A stretch of DNA of 64,000 nucleotides from Microvirga sp. VF16 (GCF_016864375.1 NZ_CP069355.1:372001-436000), one strand, 5' to 3'. Counted from the first letter of the stretch, positions 25,885 to 36,249 are shown. Notes: a model not told the origin generated them from the letters alone. Made by a program: numbers and translations.

Positions 25885-26787
25885 TCAGTGCGCCAGCCGC
25901 GGATTGAGCACATCGCGCAATCGGTCGCCGATGAGGTTGAGTGCGACAATGGCGACAACCAGTGCAATGCCTGGAAAGGTGGACATCCAGTAGGTTCCCG
26001 ACAGGAGATACTGATATCCATTGGCAATCAGCATGCCGAGCGAAGGCTCGGTCACCGGCACCCCCACACCGAGAAATGACAATGTTGATTCAAGCGCGAT
26101 TGCGTGCGCGACCTGCACGGTGGCGACCACGATTAGCGGCGGCAGGCAGTTCGGTAGCAGGTGTCGAAATACAATTCGATGCTTCGGCAGCGCCAGGCAT
26201 CGCGCTGCCTCAATATATTCACGCCGTCGTTCAACGAGTGCGGATCCCCGCACCGTACGGGCATAGTAAGCCCATTGCACGATCACGAGCGCAACGATCA
26301 CCTTGTCGGCACCGCGGCCGAACACGGCTAATAGGATGAGGGCGACCAGGATGGAGGGAAAGGAGAGTTGCAGATCGACGATGCGCATGACGATCGCATC
26401 GACCTTGCCACCGGCGTAAGCAGCGAGAACCCCGACCGTCGCGCCGATCATGCAGGCAAAAACGACGGAAACCGCGCCGACGCCGAGCGAGATACGCATG
26501 CCGTAGATGATAGCGGATAGCATATCCCGGCCCTGCTCATCGGTGCCAAGCCATGCCGTGAAGCCGGACGTAAGGCTTTCGCCTGGCGCCAACATGCCGT
26601 CCATGACGTCGAGTTGGCTGAGGTCATATGGGTTCTGCGGCGTAACCCACGGTGCAAGCAGCGCGAGCAGGAGTAGGACCGATAGCATTGCTAAACCAAT
26701 AATGGCTGACGGACTTGCCAAAAATCCGGCGAGATGCTGGCGCCAGGGAGCTTCACTGCGATCCGAATCGGGAACTGGTTTATTCAT
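25885..26787 (-). CDS. DppC-type ABC transporter permease
   Basis: Inner-membrane permease of 300 residues. It has a cytoplasmic N-terminus, a helix near LAMLSVLLLLALLAPWV, the LGTDEQGRDMLSAIIYGMR signature, and the EAA loop EYIEAARCLALPKHRIVFRH followed by LPNCLPPLIV. The protein ends RLRDVLNPRL, common in the family. Its ATG overlaps the end of the DppB gene (ATGA). Operon with the 27835-29472 binding protein. Confidence 0.9.
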   Translation of the reverse strand: MNKPVPDSDRSEAPWRQHLAGFLASPSAIIGLAMLSVLLLLALLAPWVTPQNPYDLSQLDVMDGMLAPGESLTSGFTAWLGTDEQGRDMLSAIIYGMRISLGVGAVSVVFACMIGATVGVLAAYAGGKVDAIVMRIVDLQLSFPSILVALILLAVFGRGADKVIVALVIVQWAYYARTVRGSALVERRREYIEAARCLALPKHRIVFRHLLPNCLPPLIVVATVQVAHAIALESTLSFLGVGVPVTEPSLGMLIANGYQYLLSGTYWMSTFPGIALVVAIVALNLIGDRLRDVLNPRLAH

Positions 26788-27761
26788 CCCTTCGCCTCCA
26801 CAAGTGAGACGCGCGGATCGATCACGGCGTAGATCAGATCGACAACGAAGTTGATCATAACGAACAGAAATGCCGTAAACATAAGATACGCAACGACCAC
26901 CGGTCGATCGAGATGGGTGATCGAATCGATCAGTAGTTTGCCCATGCCCGGATAGGCGAAGACGCTCTCGGTCACGACGGCAAAGGCCAGGATCGAACCG
27001 AACTCGAGGCCGAGCACTGTAACAACGGGAAGCATGATATTTGTCAGGATGTGCACGAGAACAATACGCTGGCGCGAGAGACCTTTTGCTCTGGCGAAGC
27101 GTATATACTCCTGCATCACTGTCTCGCGCGTTGCGGCGCGCACTAGACGGATAATCAGCGCTGCCTTGTAGATCGACATCGTCAGAGCCGGCAAAAGCAG
27201 ATGGCGCAATCCGTCCCAGGTCAGGAATGACAGGGGCACTCCGAGCATATTGACTGTCTCACCGCGGCCGCTTGCTGGCAACCATTTCAGCTGGACTGAA
27301 AAAAACAGGATTAGCATCATCCCGATCCAGAAATTCGGCAGCGAAAAACCGAGGATCGATCCCGACATGATAGTGCGAGAAAGCCAAGATTCCGATTTCA
27401 GCCCGGCATACAAGCCGAGTGGAAGTCCGATCGCGATGGCCAGCGTCAACGCCGCTACGGCGAGTTCGAGCGTTGCAGGCAGGCGCTGCAAGACGAGTTG
27501 CAGCGTCGGTTCATTATAGACAAAACTCTTACCAAGATCACCGTGCAATGCATTTCCGATGAAAATGAAAAACTGATCCCACAGCGGCTTATCGAGGCCG
27601 AGTTCGCGTGCAATCAGCAATTTTTCTGCGTCGGTGGCGTCCGGCGGCGCGAGAACGTCGACCGGATTACCCACGGCATACATTGCCAGAAAGACAACGC
27701 TGGCCATCACCGAGACCACAAGCGCGCCCTGCCCCAGGCGTCTGATTATATAGACAAGCAT
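26784..27761 (-). CDS. DppB-type ABC transporter permease
   Basis: Inner-membrane permease of 325 residues, beginning MLVYIIRRLGQGALVVSVMA, the standard DppB opening. A GLDKPLWDQFFIFIGNALHGDLGKS periplasmic region precedes the core domain, and the EAA loop is EYIRFARAKGLSRQRIVLVH. It ends with DLIYAVIDPRVSL. It lies 73 bases after the binding-protein gene. Confidence 0.9.
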   Translation of the reverse strand: MLVYIIRRLGQGALVVSVMASVVFLAMYAVGNPVDVLAPPDATDAEKLLIARELGLDKPLWDQFFIFIGNALHGDLGKSFVYNEPTLQLVLQRLPATLELAVAALTLAIAIGLPLGLYAGLKSESWLSRTIMSGSILGFSLPNFWIGMMLILFFSVQLKWLPASGRGETVNMLGVPLSFLTWDGLRHLLLPALTMSIYKAALIIRLVRAATRETVMQEYIRFARAKGLSRQRIVLVHILTNIMLPVVTVLGLEFGSILAFAVVTESVFAYPGMGKLLIDSITHLDRPVVVAYLMFTAFLFVMINFVVDLIYAVIDPRVSLVEAKG

Positions 27762-27834
27762 TTCCTCACCACTTCAGTAAAAGCTGCAACAAGCTCTGCA
27801 GAATAGTTGCAGAGCTTATCGCTGAGATTGATGA

Positions 27835-29472
27835 TCAGTTTGCCGTCTCAGGCTTCACACTCATCGCGCGGGTCTGTTCGTCCGAACGAGCAGAATACGT
27901 AAATCCTTTGCGAAGGGCCCACGGACGGACTTCAAAGTAGAGCGGCAGTAGCGCCACATCATCCATGGCCGTCTTGGTCGCCTGCTGAAGCAGTTGCTCG
28001 CGATTTTGGTCGTCGACGGTCTGTTTGGCTCGGGTCACAAGCTCGTCTACCGTCGGATTCGAATAATGCGACAGATTGAGTGTTCCAGTTGCTTTGTCGG
28101 GGTTGCGCGTAAGCACAAGCGCATCTATTTTCTCGGACATTTCGCCGGTGGTCGATCCGTAACCAGCAAGGAAGGCGGAAAACTCATATTTATTGCGGCG
28201 CCCGAAGAAGGTTCCGGCCGTCATGGCATCGACATTGGTCTCGATGCCGATGCGCGCCCACATCTGACCTACTGCCTGTGCGACCTTATCAGCATTGATA
28301 TAGCGGTCGTTAGGCGTTGCCAAAGTGATTTCAAAACCCTTCGGATAGCCGGCTTCAGCGAGGAGTTTCTTGGCTGCCTCAGGGTGGTGATCAGCAACCG
28401 GGAAGTCTTTCGTAGAGCCGAACATGGGATAAGGCAGGAGTTCGCCCGCTGGCGCCGCAAGTCCACCCATGATCCGCTCAGCGATCGCCTTACGATTAAT
28501 TGCCATCGACATCGCCTGCCGTACCCGCCGATCACTCATTGGATTGTTGTCGGCACCTTTGACTGTCGGTGATTTCCAGGTTGGATCATTGTTCTGGTCA
28601 AGTTGGATATAGAGCAGGCGAGGAGTTAACGCCCGAGCGATGGTAAACCCCGCACTCGTGAGGCGCTCGAAATCCTGCGCCGAAGGCGCTTCGATCATGT
28701 CAACGTCGCCCGCGATCAGGCCAGCTACACGGGCGCCAGCGTTCGTCAGAGGCTTCATGATCACACGCTTCCAATGAGGCGCTTCACCCCAATAGTTCTC
28801 ATTACGTTCGAGCACGATCTGCGAACCAGGAGTAAACTCCGCCAGCTTGTAAGGGCCAGCGCCTCTGGAGTTCGCCGGATTATTGAAGTCCGCGGGCTTC
28901 GGATTGTCGCCAAAATCCTCACAGCCGTCCTTTTTGTATTTGATGTTCTTGCCGCCACCAGACGCATCGGCATTGATAATAAACGCCGATATGAGCCTAT
29001 TTGGTAGGATCGGGTCCGGCTTGCCGGTTTTGATAACTACGGTCTCCTCGTCGGGCGCTTCAATAGAGACGATAGTTTTCACCAAGTCGCTGAACGTACC
29101 AGGCGATCCTTCAACAAAAGGGATCCGGCAATAAGAATAGACGACGTCCCGCGGCGTCAGCTTTTCACCGTTGGCGAAAGTCGCTTTCGGCTGCAGTTTG
29201 AACTCCCATGTCGTGTCATCGAGCATCTTCCAGGACCGCGCCAGACCAGGAAGTAACTTTCGGTTCTCATCAGCGCTGACCAGCGATCCAAACAAATGCG
29301 CTGCGAGCGCGCTGTTCGGCGCGGAATCGAAGAACTGTGGGTCGGCTGATGTCGGCTCGGCAGAAAGTCCTATCCGCAGTTCCTGCGCGTGACTGACGCC
29401 AACCACTGACCCCACGAGCATGAGGGCAGACACCGTGCTTTTGAAGAAGTTCCTATAAGATTTCCAGATCAT
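27835..29472 (-). CDS. Family 5 extracellular solute-binding protein
   Basis: Periplasmic binding protein of 545 residues. The signal peptide runs through LMLVGSVVGVSHAQ; the mature protein starts ELRIGLSAEPTSADPQFF. A family 5 segment LARSWKMLDDTTWEFKLQP is at about residue 80, and YWGEAPHWKRVIMKP and FGSTKDFPVADHHPEAAKK follow. Two Cys are present near DGCEDFG and VYSYC. AAGGGAA precedes the ATG. It is first in an operon with DppBCDF, an M20 dipeptidase and perhaps CapA, so dipeptides or peptide-like amides are likely cargo. NicO-type nickel genes lie just upstream, so a nickel-complex cargo should not be excluded. Confidence 0.88.
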   Translation of the reverse strand: MIWKSYRNFFKSTVSALMLVGSVVGVSHAQELRIGLSAEPTSADPQFFDSAPNSALAAHLFGSLVSADENRKLLPGLARSWKMLDDTTWEFKLQPKATFANGEKLTPRDVVYSYCRIPFVEGSPGTFSDLVKTIVSIEAPDEETVVIKTGKPDPILPNRLISAFIINADASGGGKNIKYKKDGCEDFGDNPKPADFNNPANSRGAGPYKLAEFTPGSQIVLERNENYWGEAPHWKRVIMKPLTNAGARVAGLIAGDVDMIEAPSAQDFERLTSAGFTIARALTPRLLYIQLDQNNDPTWKSPTVKGADNNPMSDRRVRQAMSMAINRKAIAERIMGGLAAPAGELLPYPMFGSTKDFPVADHHPEAAKKLLAEAGYPKGFEITLATPNDRYINADKVAQAVGQMWARIGIETNVDAMTAGTFFGRRNKYEFSAFLAGYGSTTGEMSEKIDALVLTRNPDKATGTLNLSHYSNPTVDELVTRAKQTVDDQNREQLLQQATKTAMDDVALLPLYFEVRPWALRKGFTYSARSDEQTRAMSVKPETAN

Positions 29473-29516
29473 TTTCGTTCCCTTGTTTTAATCCTAAAGT
29501 CCCTGAAGAAGGCTTC

Positions 29517-30647
29517 CTATTGAGCGCTCAGCTTCGGGAGCCTATCGCCTCCATTAGCCAAGTCGCCGAAGCCGCCGGGCTTCGCCTCTAAGCTCGCCGT
29601 CAGCAGCAGAAGTCCCATGATCAGCACGAAGACTGCGCCTCCAATCTCGATTGTGCGATGGATGGGATCGCTTATGCGGCTGTCACCGGCCAGCACCACA
29701 GCCCAGTTCTTAGCCGTCACCGCGATCGTGGCGAGGATTGAGACAGTGACGCCCGTCCCGATCGCTATGCCGATCACCGATGATATGCCGCCCATCCAGA
29801 GCCCGTTGAGGAAGGCGAAGGTAAGCACAATTAGTCCACCGGAACATGGCCGCAGTCCCACGGCCGCGACGACCGACCATGCTGTGCGCCAGTCGAAATG
29901 ATCGCCGGAGAGCAGTTTGGGGTCGGGGGCATGCGAGTGACCACAAGCCTCACAGACCTCGCCGTCGGCATGCGTGTGGCCGTGATGATCGTGCGCGTGG
30001 TCATGACCATGTGCACCATGATGATGGTCATCATGTGAATGATGGTGGTGCGCATGACCCTCGGCGCGCGCCGCTGACAGGCTGTGTGCGGGCCAGCTTG
30101 TGAATATGGGCCTGAGCTTCTGCCAGAGCAGCCAGGCGCCAAAGCAGGAAATCAGGGCATAGCTCACCACTTCGAGGAACCATGTCGCGTCGGTCATGGA
30201 GATCGAGGTGCCGCGCAGAACCAGGAAGACCAACGTCATGACGATGATCGCTGTCAATGCCTGCAGAAGAGCCGACACGAAGGAGAGCATGATGCCGCGG
30301 TGCAGCGCCACTTCGTTGGCGAGCATATACGAGGAGATTACCGCCTTGCCGTGCCCTGGCCCGGCGGCGTGGAAAACGCCATAGGCGAAGGAGAGGCCGA
30401 TGAGCAGCCAAAGCTTGCTGCCGTCCGTGCGCATTGCCTTCAGCGCGCCGGTCAGGGCTCGGTAGAATTGCTGTTGGTGGACGTTGATCCAGTTGAACAG
30501 CGGCCCGAAGAAACCGGTCGACGGCAGCGTGGCCTCGTTCGTACCGATGCCGAGCGAGCTCTGCGCATGCGCGGGCGGCAGGAAATGCAACATTAGATAG
30601 GCGGTGAGCAGCAGTCCAGACACCACGTGGATAAACGTCTCTTTCAT
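29517..30647 (-). CDS. NicO-family nickel/cobalt transporter
   Basis: A 376-residue inner-membrane metal transporter. After a signal-like first helix, the conserved FAYGVFHAAGPGHGKAVISS (HAxGPGHGK) motif marks NicO/RcnA proteins. A long cytosolic or periplasmic loop from about residue 190 to 245 is very rich in His and Asp (HHHHSHDDHHHG and following) and probably binds metal. GLRPCSGGLIVLTFAF and at least three further helices follow. GGGGGTGAG precedes the ATG. It is four bases after the DUF1007 gene, the usual partner of NicO in nickel/cobalt uptake or export. Direction of transport not decidable here. Confidence 0.88.
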   Translation of the reverse strand: MKETFIHVVSGLLLTAYLMLHFLPPAHAQSSLGIGTNEATLPSTGFFGPLFNWINVHQQQFYRALTGALKAMRTDGSKLWLLIGLSFAYGVFHAAGPGHGKAVISSYMLANEVALHRGIMLSFVSALLQALTAIIVMTLVFLVLRGTSISMTDATWFLEVVSYALISCFGAWLLWQKLRPIFTSWPAHSLSAARAEGHAHHHHSHDDHHHGAHGHDHAHDHHGHTHADGEVCEACGHSHAPDPKLLSGDHFDWRTAWSVVAAVGLRPCSGGLIVLTFAFLNGLWMGGISSVIGIAIGTGVTVSILATIAVTAKNWAVVLAGDSRISDPIHRTIEIGGAVFVLIMGLLLLTASLEAKPGGFGDLANGGDRLPKLSAQ

Positions 30648-30651
30648 TGGC

Positions 30652-31329
30652 TCACCCCCTGGCTGTGCAGGCTAACTCGAGTTTGGTCGCGACGATCTTG
30701 CTGAGGTCTGTGCCGGTCGGATCGTTGAAGAAGGCGTCGGTCAGCGTGCTTTGGTTCTGGGCAATCGCTTCGTCCGGGTCGGGCCGGACGACCTGGCGCA
30801 AACAGTCGTCAGGCAACCGGTCAACGACGAAGTTTTGGTCCTCGGTGAAGGTGATCGCCGTATAGAAGGTCGGATCGTAAATGCCGAAATCGATCTTGCC
30901 GAAAAGTTTCAGCGGCTGGACTGGATCCGACTCGAACAGGACGATGAGCTGGCCGTTCTCGTACTTCGCCATCAGTCGCGTCGGCGGCTTCATGGCGACG
31001 TCTTTGCCGTTCTGTGTGACGATCTGGTAGTAATTATACTCGGCGAGCGCGTCGAAAACAGTCTTCGACACGCGGTGCAGTTCCTCATCGTCGAGCTTCA
31101 GGTCGGAATTTGTATCGAATTCCATGAGTACGGTTGAGGAAAATACGTCGTCGAAACGCCAGACGTGGCGCAGTGACTTGACCGTCTGGTCGGAGTTTAT
31201 CGCCACCTCTAGATGGGCCTCTGCGAACACGTGCGGATGAGCGCGGGCCATACCCGTAGAAATCAAGACCGCCGCCAAGGCAAGCATCGCCTTTCGCGTC
31301 CAGATATTCATATCCGAAGGCTGGCCCAC
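30652..31329 (-). CDS. DUF1007 periplasmic protein, NicO partner
   Basis: About 225 residues. A signal peptide (MLALAAVLISTGMARA) ends right before HPHVFAEAHLEV, the invariant HPHVF start of DUF1007 proteins, which is likely to bind metal at the free N-terminus after cleavage. The later part holds EFDTNSDLKLDDEELHR, which looks like an EF-hand-type acidic loop. The GTG at 31329 is chosen since AAAGGGAG lies just upstream; ATG 31311 is possible and a GTG at 31371 has no ribosome site. It is cotranscribed with the NicO gene. DUF1007-NicO pairs are known in nickel/cobalt transport; its own role is not settled. Confidence 0.85.
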   Translation of the reverse strand: MGQPSDMNIWTRKAMLALAAVLISTGMARAHPHVFAEAHLEVAINSDQTVKSLRHVWRFDDVFSSTVLMEFDTNSDLKLDDEELHRVSKTVFDALAEYNYYQIVTQNGKDVAMKPPTRLMAKYENGQLIVLFESDPVQPLKLFGKIDFGIYDPTFYTAITFTEDQNFVVDRLPDDCLRQVVRPDPDEAIAQNQSTLTDAFFNDPTGTDLSKIVATKLELACTARG

Positions 31330-31377
31330 GATTTTTGCTCCCTTTGTTTCTATCTTAAAGCCGTCAGGCACCGGTTC

Positions 31378-33102
31378 CTATGGATTGCCCGGCTTCGGGA
31401 ACCCATCGCTTTCATAGACCGGCTCGCCGTCGACGAGCGTGGCCAGCACCTTGGCCGTGGCAATCTCAGTCGGCGGGACTTTGGTTATGTCCTTGTCGAG
31501 CACCACGACATCTGCACGCTTGCCTTTCGTCAGCGTGCCGGCCTCCTTCTCATCGAAAGCCGCATAGGCGCCGTCCACCGTGTAGGCCTTGAGCATCTCC
31601 ATCACCGCGAGGCTGTGCTGCGGGGAGAGAACCTCACTGTTTGGATCAGCAATATCCTTGCGGGTCACACCGGTCTGAATCGCTTCCAGCGGATTCATGG
31701 GCGCTACGTTCCAGTCACTGCTGCCCACAACCGTCGCGCCGGCCTTATGTAGCGCCCCGTACGGGTACAGCCACTCAAGGCGTTGCGGTCCTATTTTCTT
31801 CTCAGTATTGCGACGCCCGGAACGGACAAATAAGGGATTAACGTCAGCAATCACGCCGAGCTTTCCGAAACGACCAATATCAGCAGGATCGACAAGGCGT
31901 ACATGTGCAATTATGTGGCGACTGTCGCGCACGCCATTCGCCTTTTGCGCTGCCTCGTAAGCGTTGAGCACCATGCGAATGGCGGCATCGCCGTTCGCAT
32001 GAGTATGAAGCTGCAGGCCCGCCTTATCGACGGCAATGACGAGTTCATTGAGCTGCTGCTGTGTGAAGCCCAGAACGCCAGTTTGGTTTGAATCGACATA
32101 GGGTTGAAGCAGCGCAGCCGCATTGCCCGAGAATGACCCGTCGGCCAGCAGCTTCACCGACGTGACCTTGAGGTTGGGGCTAGCAAAGCGCTTTTGCAGG
32201 TCGAGAGCCCTGGCTACGGGTGCAGCTACCGTTGCTGGGCCGTTTACCAGACGCGCGAGCCCCCGCGCTTCAATGCCCACCGCAGCCGCGACGCGCAGAT
32301 TGAGCTTGCCTGCTTCATCCGCCCGCTTATAGCCAGCCAGCTCCCATTCGGAGGTCCAGGCATCGATGATGCCAGTAATACCATAGCTCAGCGCCTCAGC
32401 CTGCGCTTTTGCCAACCCCACATCGACTTTGTCCTCAGCATAGGCCGGCATCACATCAGTAACGAGATTCATAGCTGCAGTGCGCAGCAAGCCGGTGGGA
32501 TTGCCATCGGCGTCGCGCTCAATGCGACCGCCCTCAGGGTCCTTGGTGCTTGCATCAATTCCTGCCGCCTTTAGTGCAGCCGAATTGACCCAGGCGGTAT
32601 GGCCGTTCACGTCCGAAAAATAGACAGGCCGGTCACCGACGATCTCGTCCAGAACTTTTGCCGACGGTTCCTTGAAAGTGTAGGTGCTCCAGCCCTGGCC
32701 ACGAAGCCAGGCACCCGCCGGCAGATCTGTAAGGACGGGCTCAATCGCCGCGCGTAGGGTTTTCTCGTCGACGACTTTAGTGAGATCAACATGTGTGTTC
32801 TCGATCGTCCCGCTCGATAGCAGATGGGTGTGCGAATCCTGGAAGCCGGGCAGAACGAGCGCATTCGCAGGCAGGTCATAGACCTTAGCCCCGTTCAGGA
32901 AAGGCGCGACATCGTCGGTCGTACCGACCGCCGCAATGCGCCCGTCGACCAACGCGATCGCGGCGGCCTCGGGCTTGGCCTCGTCCATGGTGAGGATGCG
33001 CGCGCCGCGTAAGACGATCGTCTGGCTACCGGCGAAAGCCGTACCGGACAGGAGAGCAGACACAACGAGCGCCAGACCTATCTTGCACCGCATTTGCGTC
33101 AT
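31378..33102 (-). CDS. Exported YtcJ-type amidohydrolase
   Basis: A 574-residue metal-dependent hydrolase (amidohydrolase_3). The signal peptide runs through IGLALVVSALLSGTAFAG. The metal site residues include HTH in LPGFQDSHTHLLSSG, His in DVNGHTAWVN, LHTHANGDAAIR, a conserved IIAHVRLVDP and Asp in VVGSSDWNVAP. The C-terminus GTLTKGKRADVVVLDKDI closes the beta-sandwich. ATG 33102 follows a strong GAGGGGGG. It is upstream of the DUF1007/NicO pair (48 bases), so the nickel genes may supply its metal. The LysR gene at 33466 is divergent. YtcJ-like enzymes split amides, carbamates or formamides; the substrate is unknown. Confidence 0.87.
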   Translation of the reverse strand: MTQMRCKIGLALVVSALLSGTAFAGSQTIVLRGARILTMDEAKPEAAAIALVDGRIAAVGTTDDVAPFLNGAKVYDLPANALVLPGFQDSHTHLLSSGTIENTHVDLTKVVDEKTLRAAIEPVLTDLPAGAWLRGQGWSTYTFKEPSAKVLDEIVGDRPVYFSDVNGHTAWVNSAALKAAGIDASTKDPEGGRIERDADGNPTGLLRTAAMNLVTDVMPAYAEDKVDVGLAKAQAEALSYGITGIIDAWTSEWELAGYKRADEAGKLNLRVAAAVGIEARGLARLVNGPATVAAPVARALDLQKRFASPNLKVTSVKLLADGSFSGNAAALLQPYVDSNQTGVLGFTQQQLNELVIAVDKAGLQLHTHANGDAAIRMVLNAYEAAQKANGVRDSRHIIAHVRLVDPADIGRFGKLGVIADVNPLFVRSGRRNTEKKIGPQRLEWLYPYGALHKAGATVVGSSDWNVAPMNPLEAIQTGVTRKDIADPNSEVLSPQHSLAVMEMLKAYTVDGAYAAFDEKEAGTLTKGKRADVVVLDKDITKVPPTEIATAKVLATLVDGEPVYESDGFPKPGNP

Positions 33103-33465
33103 GGTCACCCCCCTCGTCAGCCCAATAAACTGGGCCGCCGTTGGGCTCGAAACTGGCGGGACTGTGGCGGCGGATCGGGTCTTCCTGGATATGCTGCACC
33201 TGCTGATCAATTCAAACCTCCCTCAACATGGCTTTCCTCGAAGCGAAAGCACCCAATGGCAGTGATTAATTTGTTATGCCGGCTAAGCTAAACCGTTGGA
33301 AAACATCGCTTTCGCCCGAAGCCTGAATTCCCGGTGGCAATAACACCGAAGATACTTGCCGGCTGTTCAGATGTTCTCCAAGCGGTGCTTCATGCATAAA
33401 GCGCTTGAACCCCACGTCGCAAACCAATATTCCTCTTGGTTAGCATCAATGAGATTGAGTCTAAA
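33103..33465. other. Divergent intergenic region, amidohydrolase versus LysR
   Basis: 363 bases that should carry both promoters. Two GCCGGC-containing stretches near 33280 and 33355 flank an AT-rich segment, but no convincing dyad or -35/-10 pair was found. No gene seen. Confidence 0.4.
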
Positions 33466-34410
33466 ATGGTCCAGATTCTCCCGCCTCTACCGGCCTTGAG
33501 GGCTTTCGAAGCAGCCGCGCGACACCTCAGCTTCGCACGAGCAGGAGGGGAATTGAGGGTAACGCCAGGCGCAATTAGTCACCAGATTAAACAGCTGGAG
33601 GAATGGGTCGGAAGCCCTCTGTTCAAAAGAAAGGCCAATCGAGTTGTACTTACTGAAACAGGACGAATACTTGCAAATCGCGTTAATGCTATTTTCGGAC
33701 ATATTATATCCGCGGGGGCCGCCGCTCGATCAGCGGAGAGCAAAAACGTTGTACATATCAGGTGTCAGCATTCAGTGGCCGCCAAATGGCTCGCCCCTAG
33801 AATAAACAGGTTTCTTGATAGTAATCGGGGTATTGCAGTTACTGTGCAGGTTGGCCCTCATCGATGGAGTGCTGCCGAGAAAGTGCCTGACCTTTCCATT
33901 TATAATGCTCGGGGCTCGGTTCCCGGATATCGGGAAACTTTGTTGCTTTCCGGTCAGCTGGGAGCAGTCGCCGCTCCATCACTCATTCCGACAATGCCAC
34001 CGATACTGACACCTGCCGATCTCTTGAGCGGTCCCTTGATCGCAGTGGATTTTAACGAACCAGGTTGGCATGATCAGGGCTGGGAGGCCTGGTTTGCTGC
34101 AGCCGGTTTAGGCCATACCGTACCCTCCATATCGATTTCATTTAGTCTGGTTCATCTAGCAATCGAAGCCTGCATTGCCGGCGCAGGCTTCGCGTTGGTT
34201 CCAAATTTTCTGGTAGAGCGCGAGCTTTTAGATGGAGATTTGGTTGATGTCTGCGGCTTCGCGTTGCCTAATACCCAACCGTATTATCTCATCGAGCCCG
34301 ATCCGAAATCCGGCCGCGATGAGGTTGAGTTGCTAAAAAATTGGCTCTTGGAGGAGGCCATAGCGTTTTCTGATCAGTTCCCGTCAAACCGGCAGCTGAA
34401 AAGTAGATGA
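33466..34410 (+). CDS. LysR-family transcriptional regulator (GcvA-like)
   Basis: A regulator of about 314 residues. The N-terminal helix-turn-helix covers LPALRAFEAAARHLSFARAG through VTPGAISHQIKQLEEWVG, followed by PLFKRKANRVVLTETG. The effector domain starts near residue 90 with HIRCQHSVAAKWLAPRINRF, the GcvA-like pattern. The frame is open to a TTG at 33436; the ATG at 33466 gives the usual N-terminus and is preferred. It is divergent from the amidohydrolase/DUF1007/NicO genes, which it may control. Codon use is more AT-rich than in most neighbours, a hint of separate origin. Confidence 0.83.
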   Translation: MVQILPPLPALRAFEAAARHLSFARAGGELRVTPGAISHQIKQLEEWVGSPLFKRKANRVVLTETGRILANRVNAIFGHIISAGAAARSAESKNVVHIRCQHSVAAKWLAPRINRFLDSNRGIAVTVQVGPHRWSAAEKVPDLSIYNARGSVPGYRETLLLSGQLGAVAAPSLIPTMPPILTPADLLSGPLIAVDFNEPGWHDQGWEAWFAAAGLGHTVPSISISFSLVHLAIEACIAGAGFALVPNFLVERELLDGDLVDVCGFALPNTQPYYLIEPDPKSGRDEVELLKNWLLEEAIAFSDQFPSNRQLKSR

Positions 34411-34624
34411 GCTTTGCCTATCACAGACTGCGGCGTCGATGATATGTCTTCATTAATCAACCGGGCAATATCTACTGGTGTACGTCCTTCGTCGGCGGTG
34501 TCGCTGACCGATCCTATATCAGCTATGGTCCATCTGTGGACATCGGGTAATCGCGGGTGGCGCGAGAGCTCTGGTGGAGATGCCGAACAGACGGCAGTCT
34601 GATTGGCCCAACAGAGCAAGAGCG

Positions 34625-35020
34625 ATGATAACCTACTACGCCGGCCTGGATGTCTCGCAGAAGGAAACCACGATCTGTGTTGTGAATGAGCAGGGCCGCC
34701 GCCTCTGGCGCGGCAAGACAGCGACCGATCCCGAGGCTCTCGCCCAGATCCTGCACCGGCACGGTTGTGATCTCCGGGTCGGAGTTGAGACCGGCCCGCT
34801 GATGCCTTGGCTCGTGCACGGGCTGCGCGCCAAGGGTGTGGAGGTGATCTGTCTCGATGCGCGCCACGTCAAAGCCGCTCTGGCGATGCAGCTCAACAAG
34901 ACCGACCACAACGATGCTGAAGGGCTGGCTCAGGTCGTCCGCACGGGCTGGTACCGCAGCGTCCATGTCAAGTCGTTTGAGGCGCATCGGCTCCGGGCCC
35001 TGCTGGGTGCCCGCCGGCGG
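34625..35020 (+). pseudogene. IS110-family transposase, 5' fragment
   Basis: The first about 130 codons of a DEDD recombinase unlike the copy at 6745: TYYAGLDVSQKETTICVVNE with the first Asp, GVETGPLMPWLVHGL with the Glu and LNKTDHNDAEGLAQVVRTGW with the later acidic residues. The match stops at HRLRALLGAR, where intact proteins continue into the coiled linker and Transposase_20 domain. The frame then runs into unrelated DNA up to a broken panC gene on the other strand. The element has therefore lost its 3' part at a rearrangement breakpoint. Confidence 0.8.
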
Positions 35021-35071
35021 CACCGTCAAGTTTTCGGAGAAGGAGGCATCTATGCTGGGTGTAGGTTTGGA

Positions 35072-35307
35072 TCACAGGGCGCGTGGGTAGCGGTCGAGAT
35101 CCTCGTTCGACCCGAACTGGGTCGGATTGACGAAGATGCTGACCACGCTGATGTCACAGCGGGTGACACTCTCATCGATGAGCGCCCGATGGCCCTGGTG
35201 CAGAAAGCCCATGGTCGGCACGAAGCCGACCCGCAGGCCTGCAGCGCGGTAGCCGCGCAGGCATTGGGTCAGGGACTTGATCGTGCGGAAGGTCAGCATC
35301 GATGGCC

Positions 35308-35311
<4 letters not shown>
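35072..35311 (-). pseudogene. panC: Pantoate-beta-alanine ligase, N-terminal fragment
   Basis: The first 79 residues of PanC, which joins pantoate and beta-alanine with ATP. The nucleotide-binding VGFVPTMGFLHQGHRALI (HIGH-type motif) and VVSIFVNPTQFGSNEDLDRY are clear, then a stop follows where the family continues for about 200 residues. Its ATG overlaps the panB stop (ATGA), the normal panB-panC arrangement. The 3' part was lost at the junction with the IS110 fragment, so it is not functional. Confidence 0.85.
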
Positions 35312-36152
<841 letters not shown>

Positions 36153-36249
36153 GAGGGCTCGCGCTGCAAAACTGAGTGAGGTTTCCGTCTGGGGCGTTCA
36201 CGGCGCACCCAATGATGGTATCCCCAAAGGCTGTCTGGTTCTGGCACCG

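Noticed and set aside
30000..30060. Dense short CAT/ATG-type repeats that look like a tandem repeat
   Set aside because: They are the codons of the His/Asp-rich loop of the NicO protein, not a DNA repeat element.
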